Positions 24,590 through 35,194 of a stretch of 64,000 bases of DNA are shown here, piece after piece. Each line of letters begins with the position of its first letter. The stretch's first letter is position 1. The position numbers were made by a program, and so were the translations under genes. Source of the stretch: Hermetia illucens (lineage: Eukaryota > Arthropoda > Insecta > Diptera > Stratiomyidae); the NCBI RefSeq assembly GCF_905115235.1, contig NC_051850.1:9829841-9893840 (forward strand), read 5' to 3'. Under the pieces are notes generated by a model. The model saw nothing but the letters and a program-made list of their open reading frames with translations, had not been told where the DNA came from and made no database searches.

Positions 24590-25650
24590 CTCCTTTCCGA
24601 AAACTGTTAACATAACCTTCTTTGGCCAGAATTATATCCAACTTTGCAAAAGCATCTAATAGACTGCGTCCCCTAGCGGGACTGTAGGAGCCAATGCGGT
24701 CGCCCGTGATTATTACCTGATTTGACTCAGGTACTCATTCACACAAAGCCACTGGCTGTCTAACTCGCAGCACATTATATGACTTGTCGACCGCATACCC
24801 ATATCACCGTTCCACCAGTCGAATCTATAACCCATAAGCCACTATACTAGTTTGCATACGGTTCACTTACGATGGCTTATGGTTCATATGTGGTAAATCC
24901 TGAGCGACCCTGCAATGATAGAAGTTTATGTGGATGAACGTCATGTGCTAATTATAACCGGTGCGCTTCCTAAATTCTGCGTGTTTACCGCTTCCGCAAT
25001 ATGTCGGTTATCCTGTCACTGCTTTCCTTCGCACAAATTTGCGGTCTCTATTACACTCCCTGTCGACCGGACCGGATCGATACGGAAAAATATGAGTTAC
25101 GCACAGACCAGGCCAAATATATCTACTGGTTTGACTCCTATGTTAACAATGACAGTCGGCAGCTACATCAGTCGCTGGCAAAAGGGTCCACTATACGAAA
25201 CAGCTGCCTTATCAGCCCAATACTCCCTGCATTCAACGCAACGATCTGTCACTCTTTCTTTGAAAAACTCTCTGAGAGCAAACAGCATCAATATAAATCC
25301 ATAAATCCAACATGCTTTCTTAGAAATCATCTCTGGCATCAGTGATCCAGATTCTATTATCCTCGGCAAACAAACCCCAGATCTAACAATTCGTTCACCG
25401 TTTCTAACAGGCACTGACTTCAGGAACGTCGACTGACGGCTTATCACTTACCAATGATTCAACATAGAGCTAAGTCCAAAAACATACAGGACAACCCGGA
25501 AATTCACCCTGCGACTTGGCGAAACTGGCAATCGCGATGACGTCCTTGTTGAAAACATGCCCCTTTCCGAAAAGGTGAATGCCCTTGGGAACCATTTTCT
25601 TAGAGCCCAACATTCAATACTCCACATGCACTGTCAAAGCTATGAAGCCG
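24590..25650. other. Unassigned stretch
   Basis: Overlapping open frames on both strands (24,915-25,447) show no motif that I recognise. No RNA gene or repeat was identified. Confidence 0.3.
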
Positions 25651-25654
25651 AAGT

Positions 25655-25858
25655 CAATGCAATAATCATCATCATCAACGGCGCAACAACCGGTATCCGG
25701 TCTAGGCCTGCCTTAATAAGGAACTCCAGGCATCCCGGTTTTGCGCCGAGGTCCATCAATTCGATATCCCTAAAAGCTGTCTGGGGGCTGCTGATTTACC
25801 TGGAGTGAAGCCTCCTTGGTATGGGACAATGATGTTCTGGGCGTATGGAGCTATCCGT
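25655..25858 (-). mobile_element. RTE-A LINE scraps (C-terminus joined to a reverse-transcriptase piece)
   Basis: The stretch 25,662-25,792 is the RTE-A C-terminal block in minus orientation, beginning with the ATC-rich tail. It is followed directly by 25,793-25,858, which matches the RTE-A reverse-transcriptase segment seen at 38,460-38,525 ('tggtatgggacaatgatgtt'). The region between them is missing, so this is a collapsed copy. Confidence 0.7.
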
Positions 25859-26060
25859 TTTACTGTTCCCACTATAAAATCTAGGAAGAAGAAACAATCG
25901 TTTGATGGACCATGTATTCATAAGTACAAGGTCATGGGTGTCGGCAAAATCGATTATACGCTCGCCACCCTAATTGCGTGCTCCAAACCCCTTTCCTAAA
26001 TGGCACCTGTTACAGTCTGCCTTTTCACCTACATGACCATTAAGGTCGACCGCAATGACG
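25859..26060 (-). mobile_element. RTE-B LINE endonuclease fragment
   Basis: This matches the endonuclease part of the RTE-B element at 56,200-56,267 and 57,683-57,800 ('gttcccactataaaat', 'cgattatacgct'). It is uninterrupted here at the point where the other copy holds a gypsy insertion, so it shows the empty target site. Confidence 0.7.
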
Positions 26061-26069
26061 GGGCTCGTC

Positions 26070-26335
26070 CTGGCACGTCGGATGACTAATACTATGTTAA
26101 TAGCATGGCGGAGTTTAACTAAGAATCAGTTGGTAATCCCCAGATTTTCCTTAGAGGCCCCGTACCAGGGTCCTTATGAAGTTATCAAACAAACAGGAGA
26201 TAAGGTGTTTATAGTAAACGTCAATGGCGAGTGTAAAGCAATTTCGGTGGATCAACACAAACCGGCTTATATATTAAAAGCTGATGATCCTGAGGTCAAA
26301 CACAATGAAACCCTGGCGGTTGGTAAGTAAGACTA
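26070..26335 (+). mobile_element. Ty3/gypsy fossil scrap (integrase C-terminus)
   Basis: An open stretch on the plus strand carries the gypsy integrase tail pattern (PYQGPYEVIK, VFIVNVNGE, DQHKPAYILK). It lies between two RTE-B fragments of the opposite orientation, so it was probably inserted in an RTE-B copy. It is only a scrap, without LTRs. Confidence 0.65.
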
Positions 26336-26336
26336 G

Positions 26337-26465
26337 TAAGAGGGCGCTTCCTAGATGAACACCGACAGAGACACGAAGTGATTTTGGTATAGCTCCTTTG
26401 CGCAACTTCCAACTTTACCCTTCGGATCGTGGTAGAACAATTTAATCCAGTGCACGAGTTTCCTA
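26337..26465 (-). mobile_element. RTE-B LINE reverse-transcriptase fragment
   Basis: The segment matches 54,780-54,890 of the large RTE-B copy almost base for base in parts ('gggcgcttcct', 'cggatcgtggtaga'). That is the block coding for SVGVHQGSALSP. It is too short to judge its breaks. Confidence 0.7.
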
Positions 26466-26469
26466 AAAT

Positions 26470-28165
26470 TTTTATCTATCAAAGTTTGGTCGCTGAAGAA
26501 CCTATCTCACCATTACTGAAGCAATTATTCAATTTATGTTATGATAGATGCTCCCCTCACTTCCTGAAACATACAGGTCGCCACACTCAAGATGATTTTT
26601 CTACTGCGCACCGAGATACTGTCAATTTTCCACAAAAGTACCTCCTCCTTCGGCAATCACACTGGTAATCATCTTAGGCGGGGCTAAATTTTCATTTATT
26701 TCAAATTGTATGCCTACCGCCAATAGCAATATGCATATAGTTTGCGTAGAAAATGCTCTTATCAACGTGTTGTATGTGTGCGGATACTTTCTCAATCTGA
26801 AGTTCACCTAATATATACCTCAAAAAAGATAGGAAAGCTTGGTTGAAAACTTGGATTTGCTACATATGTTGCCAAAGCGAGGGCGCGACTACCAGTTGAA
26901 AGAATTTCCACGGTATTCAATTACGCTTCGATCAACCAGGCTTCAATAGAACTGATAAGAGATATCACCATTGTTCAGTTAATATCATGGTTTGCAAAAT
27001 AATGAACTGACTTTTTTTGTAGATTCACTTTGAAATGACATTTCGGGATATGGATATAAATAGTTACAAGGATCTTGGGTTTGACACTCGCTCAACTCTA
27101 AGCCTTATGGTAAGTCCTCTGATTAAACCTGACAATTGTAGTATCAACTACGCAATATGCTTATCAAATCTAGTTACCTGCTTTGCTTTTGAAATCAACA
27201 ATTATAATTTGATTAGATTGTCATCTTGCAAAATCAAGATATTTATAGAAGATCGATAAGGAAATAGTTTGCAGCCGCTTTCAAGGAAATATTTTTACAG
27301 TCATAATTTTAGGGATATTCTGGGATTTCTAGAGGATTATAGAATGTTAATTGAAATAATTGGATTCATTGGAAACTTGCCAAATTATAGGTAATTAACA
27401 AAGGATTAACTACGATTGAACAATCAGAGAAAAAACGACCAGGAGGGAAAAAAATGGAAGATTAAGTAGTAGTACTTTGTTAAAAGCTAAAAAGGGATCA
27501 TCGAAAAATGGGAGGAGGTCAACGGTAAGCTCTTTCACCGGTGGTGATATATACAGTGAATCGGCTGATACCCAATGGTCTTAGGAGATTTGACTGGTTC
27601 CAAAGTGAGAAGTGGCTAACCTATTGATAAAATTTAAGCAGTAAACCAAACTAGCATCTTTGTTCCTTGTTTCTTCTCTACTTAAGTCCATAATTATTAA
27701 GATTTACTTTCTTTTAAATGCTATGCATTGCTGACCCTATGAACAATTAGATTTACAATGGTCAATTATAGTTGATGATTCTGGACTGTAAGATTGTCTA
27801 TGATGAGAATAAACGACAGATGACTGCTTGATTAAGATAAAAGGAAGATAATTTACAAGACCAAGTTATAGGGTAGCGGGAAAAGCTTTAAAAATTAAAT
27901 TAAAAATTGGTAATATAGTATTAGCAAGTTTGTTTGAGCAAATATTGGAATGGGACATATTTTGAGGTTTAGATTTCATCTAAGCGCACCATCCTGATTT
28001 TTTTCGAATTTGTGAATTGGGTAGTTTGCGAAAATGGGTCTTGTCTCACTTTAAGTATGTACATTTTGACTCCTTACGCGCGCACTTTGTAATTCATGTC
28101 AAAACCAATATCAGATTCGGAAAGTACTAATTGAGACCTATTATTCGATACTCCACATCACTATA
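26470..28165. other. AT-rich intergenic stretch
   Basis: No gene, RNA or recognisable mobile element was found over about 1.7 kb. Short open frames have no motif support. Confidence 0.4.
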
Positions 28166-28169
28166 TTCC

Positions 28170-28378
28170 ATAAAAAAAAATTTGACATCCCCCCTTTACA
28201 TGTATGGGGAGTCCCCTTTTAAACTGCACGCAAATTTATGTTACTCGTAAGCGTGGGATTTCATAGTTCCCATATGTCCACCAGCTTCAGCCGTTTTGGA
28301 GAAAAGTACGTGTGACAGACAAACAGATAGACAGAGAGGGAATCGATTTTAATAAGGTTTTGTTAACCTTAAAAAAGA
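28170..28378 (+). repeat. Interspersed-repeat-like tail with 'acagac' run
   Basis: It contains 'cagccgttttggagaaaag', a gacagacaaacagatagacag run and 'cgattttaataaggtttt'. Similar strings recur at the ends of many arthropod interspersed repeats, as far as I recall. No coding part accompanies it, so the element it belongs to is not identified. Confidence 0.4.
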
Positions 28379-28988
28379 GTGAATTTATAGCAGTGCAGCG
28401 GAGAGGTGAACCTAGGACACCATTATGAATTCGCCTCCATCGCTGTATTAATGGCCGCAGCAAAACGGTAGATAGCCTGCGAAGACAAATGTCAAGTGTG
28501 ACATGATATCCTATCAGTTAGAAGTTTCGTCAATGTGAATATGTATGATTACGAATCTCAATCTAGACATTGGCAAAGAATGATGTCCTTGTAATACAGG
28601 AAGACATGAGAAGTGGCTGATTGTTACTCGAAGTGACCAAGTCTGCGTCGATACTGGTCTTTGTCATCGGGGCATTCTGGGCTTACACCGTTTCGAATGA
28701 ATTAATGAATCCGCATACGGGCCACCATTTAATAGATATTGTATCACTTATGGCATTTGATCTTTGTACTCAAGATAGATAGATTTCATAAGAACACATA
28801 TGTATTTGGTTTTAAATCATATGTAGCATCGTAAAGTCTGCGACTTATCGTCATATTGCTGCACATTGCGGAAGTTTTAAAACTAATATCAATTTTTTTG
28901 ATAAGAATACTTATCGATCAAACAGTTGAGAATTTAATATTTGTCAGATAAGGGTTTCGTTCATAAATCATGCCTATGCATACATATG

Positions 28989-29008
28989 TATATATATATA
29001 TATATATA
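28989..29008. repeat. (TA)10 microsatellite
   Basis: Ten perfect TA units sit immediately before the apparent 5' end of REL LINE copy A. Confidence 0.9.
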
Positions 29009-32000
29009 CCTGGCGTACCAGGTTTATCCTCACCTGAGTTGCAAACGCAGAGCTGCATGCGACCAGGCGCGTGTCATGGGTTGCGGATAATGACATGACC
29101 CACCGGGTCAGCTACGAATATCGCAAGTTAATCTTGTAAATAAGTAGCCGCGGACAAGCAGAACGTTTCCCTTTGTGTTCGTCCTCCCTTACCGATTCTT
29201 CCCGTTCAGGGGGAGTAAACCTCCTTAACAAATCCGTAATCCGGGGTGAAGGGATCGACGCGCCTATCGGATGAATTGCAGTGACGTTACACTGTATTTC
29301 AGCGGCTCCCCTCCAAATACCTTCCCTACCTTTGGAGGTAACCATGGGGCATTGCAACATTGGGGCTCTGTTGCACTGACTGCTTCCCCAATACTCGTGG
29401 GAATAAAATTGGGGAAAACAATTTAAATTCTCTTAATGGGACCCCAGGGACACGAAGACAGTACCCAACACGGTTAAGGGTCGTTCAACAACATCAGAGC
29501 GGCTCTTCGCCCTTGGATGTTTTGGCGGTTATGCCGTCAACCACCAGGGACGGGAGACCTAGGCGTCGTATGGTTTGGACGAACCAACTCAACGAATTTA
29601 TCGTCCGCGCCTATTACCGTGTCACGGATTTGGAACGGAATCCATCAGGGTACAGACATCGACTACATGACGCGTTCATAACCCGATTTCCGGAGCTAAG
29701 TCATGTTCCGGAACAGAACGTCGTCAACCAGTACCGGGTGATAGTGAATAACAACCGAGTTGCCTTACCAACTAGGCAACAAATCTTCCAAGAGGTTTCA
29801 CTTGAGCTCGGGCTGGAGTCATCAAATTACCGGACTAGTCAAAGGAGTAACACAAGTACTCCACTTGTAAAGCACTCCATGAATCCAGTAGTCAGGAGAA
29901 GCTTAGTAACTGGGGATGTCGACCCAATTTATAATGAGGCTTTGACCGCATTCCAGGTCGCATTCACAGAGTATGCTGAGATTCTCCCAAACTGAAGTTT
30001 ACTTCGGCAACTACTAACATCATTGCTGCCGTTGACAGAATTTTGGCTGATCGTTTGGCTAGCGAGATTACTGCTACAGAGGTTCACAGCCTGATCTACG
30101 TTGCAGCTGCCACGGTTATTCGTCTCCATAACCAACATCTTAGAGCGAATAGCAGAGGTATGCGCAGAAGGACTTTACCGTTCTGGGTGTTTCGACTCAA
30201 CAAAAGAGTCGAAAAGTTGAGAAAGGAGATTGGTCGTGTGACGCAAGCACTCCTTGGAAATCCATCACCAAGAGTGCACAGATGCTTTGTGAACATCATT
30301 GGAAACTACCATCTGTCCAATGATATGCCAATCGAAGAAATCCTCGAGGTGCTGAAGCAGAAATTTGCGGTATGCTCCAATCACATCCGTAGGTATCAGA
30401 AAAGCTTTCAGCGAAGGACAGACAACACCTTGTTCTTCCAGAACCAACGGGGATTCTACAAAAATCTCACCAGCTCAGATAGGGAAAGTAACCTCAATCT
30501 GGATCAGGCAGAAAACTTCTGGAGAAGTGTTTGGAGCGAATCCAGCCGTTGCAATTTAGAAGCAGCGTGGCTCCCACACCTTATGCGTTCATGCGAGGCC
30601 CTCCCCGAAATGACCATGCCTGACGTAACTGAAGTCGACGTTAAAGCAGTCCTTGACAAGGCAGGTAACTGGAAGGCGCCAGGAGTTGACAAGATTCACA
30701 ACTTCTGGCTGAAGCGGTTCAAGAGCACTCACAGGATATTGGCAAATCAATTTAATCAGATGATTGCCGATCCTGATTTAGTTCCACCATTTTTCACCAA
30801 GGGGATAACTTTCCTCATCCCCAAGGAACAGGGTGTCTCTTGCCCTTCAAAATGTCGACCAATTACTTGTCTTCCTACCATCTACAAGGTCTTCACTTCA
30901 GTTCTGTGCGCGAACATTTCAAAACATCTTGATGTTCATAAATTGATAGCTGAGGAGCAAAAAGGATGCGCAAAAGGCTCCCGAGGCTGCAAAGAACAGC
31001 TTATAATCGATACGGTAGCTGTAAAGCAGGCTGTCCACCAAAAACGAAACATCTCGACAGCCTACATCGATTATAAATCAGCCTTTGACTCCATATCACA
31101 TTCGTGGTTACTACAAGTGTTACGCTTGTATAAAATCAACCCGAATGTCGTTCTTCTTCTGAGAACAGTAATGAAGAATTGGAGCACGAAGCTATCGGTA
31201 TCCTCACAAACATCGGGAGAGATACCAATCAGGCGTGGCATTTTCCAAGGCGACTCTCTAAGCCCACTGTGGTTTTGTTTGGCTTTGAATCCGCTATCCC
31301 ATCTTTTGCATGAAAGCAAATACGGGTTCCAAGTCAAGCATGGCATATTGTCGAAATGTACATTAAGCCATTTGATGTACATTGACGACATCAAACTGCA
31401 TGCCAAAGACGAGAACCAACTTCGCTCCTTGCTGGACATCACCATCCAGTTCAGTAAGGATATCGGCATGCAGTTGGGTTTGGAGAAATGTCGCATAAAA
31501 ACAATTGTTCGGGGAAAACACACCGACAACGAAGGATACAGCCAAAATAACATCCGAATTGAGGGCATGGATTCGGACGACGTCTACAAATACCTCGGCA
31601 TATTGCAAGCAACAACACCTGCTGTGGCAATAATGAAATCTAGGTTGCTGGGGGAATTTGAACGGCGTCTGGATCTTGTCCTTAAAACTGAGCTGTACGG
31701 GAAAAATAAAATCATGGCAATCAACAACTTCGCCATTCGCGAGTAATACTGATTTAGAAGCTGTCAATAGACGGGTAAGGGTAGTTCTTGCAAACAACAA
31801 CATGCATAATAGAGCTGCCGAAAAATTGAGGATCACTATCCCACGTCATCAGGGAGGAAGGGGGGTACTTGATTTAAAAGCATTGCACTACAATCAAGTG
31901 CATTCTCTTCGTGAGTTTTTCTATGAGAAACAATCCTCTAGCCAAATACATCAGGCTACCGTCATGGCAGATAATAAATTATCTCCTTTGAACTTGAGAA

Positions 32001-32870
32001 GCAGAGAATGGGATCCTATGTCGAATGTTACTTCAGTCCAACAGAAGATCGACATGTGGAAAGAGAAACCCATTCACGGAGGTCATATAAAAAATTTATT
32101 GTTGTCAGGCATTGACATCGAAGCCTCCAACAAATGGTGTACTTTTCTATGAGACCGAAGCATTCCTAACTTCAATTCGGGATGCTTCGCTCCCAACAAA
32201 AAATTATAAACGGTACATTCTTCACGACTCCTCAATCACCAACTCCAGTTGTAGGTTATGCAACTGTGAAGAGGAGACCATCAGCACATAACATCTGCGT
32301 GCAGGATTTTGAGCAGTACCGAGTACACCAACGTCATAACTCCGTCTGCAAGATTTTCCATCAAAACCTTGCGTTGAAGTATAACTTAGTGGCAACCTAC
32401 CATCCTTACTATAAGTATACTCCGCAGAGAATCTTGGAAAATGATCGGGTCAAACTACTGTGGGATCACACTATTGCCACCGGCCACAGTGTTAATCATA
32501 ACAGACCCGATCTAGTTCTGCTTCTGAAGAACGAGCGTGCTTTATAATCGATGTAGCCGTACCGTTGGACCGGAACACTTTTGAAAAACAGCACGAAAAA
32601 ATCCGGAACTACGGCCCCTTGGCAGACGATATGAAGCAGACTTGGAGACTACAAAAGATCGAAGTAGTCCCAGTAGTAATTTCAGCGACGGCATTAGTCC
32701 CGCAGAACTTAGATAAAGCGCTGAAAACGTTTTACTAAATCTAAAGTATAATTTAAATGCTGAACTAATTTAGTACAAAAATCGATAAAAAGGCAAGAGA
32801 TTTTTGAGGAAAAGTTAAAAAACCTTAATTTTTTACATTTTAATAAAATTTAAGATGGGAACAAGGCAAG
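29009..32870 (+). mobile_element. REL-endonuclease LINE (R4/Dong-like), copy A
   Basis: A single-ORF LINE of about 3.9 kb. The N-terminal part (29,400-29,995) has a WT..LNEFIVRAYYRVT..YR..L pattern resembling a Myb/SANT-type DNA-binding fold. The 567-codon frame 30,043-31,746 holds a complete reverse transcriptase: YIDYKSAFDS (block A), GIFQGDSLSPLW (block B) and YIDDIKL (block C). Downstream are a CxxC..H knuckle near 32,235-32,290 and the PD-(D/E)XK endonuclease (RPDL, then FIIDVAVP) at about 32,500-32,570. Breaks seen: a one-base shift near 29,990, loss of about 35 bases with a frameshift near 31,740, a stop at 32,150 and frameshifts near 32,250 and 32,545. YxDDIKL favours the R4/Dong clade over R2; that placement is inferred. 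Confidence 0.85.
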
Positions 32871-32874
32871 AAGA

Positions 32875-34025
32875 CTGTATACAGGAAATTCAACTTCCAG
32901 CGCTTTGTTCGCAATTTAATAGTAGAGAACAAACATTGCACATCTTCGAGCGCGACGGTAATTGCGGAAAAATATTCCGCGCATAAGATCTGGTGTTAAT
33001 GCCATGTGCACCTGTGTGCGCCCTTGCTGTTGCGAGAACATGGATGCGGGCATGTGTGACACGGGATGGGTAAACACACACAACAAAACCATCTAAGCAA
33101 CATCGACAAACCAATATATTTAACGCATGGGTCACGGTGCAGTTAGTTACCTCGTCCTACTCCAAAAGATACACAATACAGTCTTCTTCGAACAGAGGTA
33201 GAACTAAGGACAGAACCTAAGGTGGGATATAGGAGAGAGGAGAGGGAGGGAGGGGAGAGAGTTAGGGATTATAAACTAAGGGTTGATACTATGGACGGAT
33301 AGCTTTGGAAATTGCGACTTGGAATAATTACGGGGCTGGAAGACTCTCGGGGGTCGAAGAAATGCTTTTGAGATGGTGGTGATAAGATTTTCCAATGACA
33401 GGTAAACTCACTAGGAGGGTGGTATTCTAGTTGCTGTTAGGCAGCATCTTTTTATTATCCCCATTACATCCTTAAGTGCTCGCCTTTATGAGTTGCTCAT
33501 TGCCCTGATTTCTCGTCCAAAAAGTGTCCCGCTTGTAATATCCTGTGTCAACCTTTCTTGTTCATGTTCAGCCTATCATATGGAGGAATTTCTCGATGTT
33601 CTTTTGGATGTTCTCTTACCAACATACTGCCGCATCGTAAGGTGGGCAAATTCAGCTTCGACAAGGTAGATTCCCGAGCACTGAACGATTTTCTTAAAGC
33701 AGTTGACGGGTTTGGTGCGTTAGGAAATTTATGATGCAACCAAGCTGTTTTCGTATTTCATCAGCCAGGTAAGACCTGTTTCGTTCCCCTCTCTCATCCT
33801 AGTCTGCGTAAATATCCTGTCTGGTTCCCTATAGAAGAAACACGAAGTTCATCTGAGGTTCCAACGTTCCGGTATTGCTGAAGATAGGGTAAAGTTTATA
33901 ACCCTACGTTCGGCTACGAAAACGCACTTTTCCAACATTTAAATAGTATCAAAGGCTCACCAGAGCGATGAGAATTCGAACTTTTCTGGTCACACATTAA
34001 CGCTCTTCACCCACTTCTTCCGCTG
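32875..34025. other. Unassigned stretch with a purine-rich run
   Basis: No gene is recognised. A purine-only low-complexity run lies at about 33,230-33,262. A 63-codon minus frame at 33,548-33,739 has no motif support. Confidence 0.35.
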
Positions 34026-34029
34026 TTTA

Positions 34030-34560
34030 TGTAAAGTTGGATTATACTGGTCATTCCCCTAAGTCACTTCGTAACTTCTTCGAGATCGTTTTCCCTCTGT
34101 TTTTACTCCTGACTCTTACCTCTCTTCCGACACAGCCGACTCCTCTTCGGGTAATATATCCTCCATTCATCTTCTGAATCCCTCAATTGTCGAATTCCTT
34201 CTTGGAATCATCTACCTGGTTGTGGTCCCGAGGTTATTCTGAATCTCTTCCTAAAGAAAATGTAAACAGAACATCCCCCCTCATTCTCCTTACTGTCATT
34301 TATAACAAGAGCTTCTCCCAAACTATTTTTCTGGATATGTGAAAGGAAGCTCGTATTATTCCCTTACACACGAATACCCCAATACCTTTCCTCCTCTTGT
34401 AGATTTCCATCAAGTATTCTCTCCCAGTTAAGATCTTACTTAGAATAAATCGTGTCTTCTTCAATGCCAGCATCTCGTATCCATTTTTCACCCCATCGGG
34501 AGTACCACAAGGGTCCGTTCTCGGTCCATTTCTGTTTTAATTTGAAGGATCTTCATACCT
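34030..34560 (+). mobile_element. Jockey-like LINE reverse-transcriptase relic
   Basis: Across several plus frames one can follow a NLFLKKM-type block (about 34,235-34,265) and SGVPQGSVLGPFLF at about 34,495-34,540, which is block B of a non-LTR reverse transcriptase. Other blocks are decayed. The closest pattern is the Jockey/CR1 group. Confidence 0.6.
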
Positions 34561-34639
34561 TTTTACGATGGGCCGACAACCCATCCATGTCAAGAAACCT
34601 GGAGCATTTATCTCGGATTGGATGGATAAACGACGACGA

Positions 34640-35190
34640 TCAAGTAAGCGTCTAACGGAATATTCTTACGAATCCCGTAATGTACACTCCCTGAACAAAC
34701 CAAGGGCTGTCAAAGCTCTCTTTCAACATGACGAGATTTACGAATTGAGCATGATTTACGGACTGAAGTCAAAGAGGATGCAGTGAAGGACGAGTTTTAT
34801 GCACGCCTGGGGACATTGTTTGACTCACTCCCAAAAAAGGGATGTCAAAATACCCGTTGGGTGATTTTAATAAGAAAATTGGAAAGGAAAGCTAGCATCG
34901 GGGTATCACTGGAAGACACAGCCTTCATGACGAACGCAATCATAACGGTGAATGATCAACTTGCTTCGCGAGCAGTAGGAACCTTGTCGTAAGCTCCACA
35001 TGTTTCCCGCACCGACGCGACGCATTTACAAACAGACCTGGAAATCAACCCACGCATATTCCTTCAACCAAGTTGACCACGTCCTCATTGGCAAAAGATC
35101 GACTGCCAGTGTATTGAATGTACGATCCTATCGAGGATTGGCGAAGGCAACATATCGGTGCAGAACTTCCTCAGTGCACCAATTAGGAGT
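34640..35190 (+). mobile_element. RTE-type LINE endonuclease fragment (third RTE family)
   Basis: It starts with NVHSLNKPRAV and continues with DEFYARLGTLFDSLP, then RIYKQTWKS and FNQVDHVLIGKR, the order of an RTE-type apurinic endonuclease. The sequence differs from RTE-A and RTE-B. It is frameshifted at least twice and ends at the junction with minus-strand RTE-A sequence at about 35,190. Confidence 0.65.
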
Positions 35191-35194
35191 CACC

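Noticed and set aside
24915-25447. Overlapping plus and minus frames of 94-129 codons
   Set aside because: No recognisable domain in either. Flanked by transposon scraps and left unassigned.
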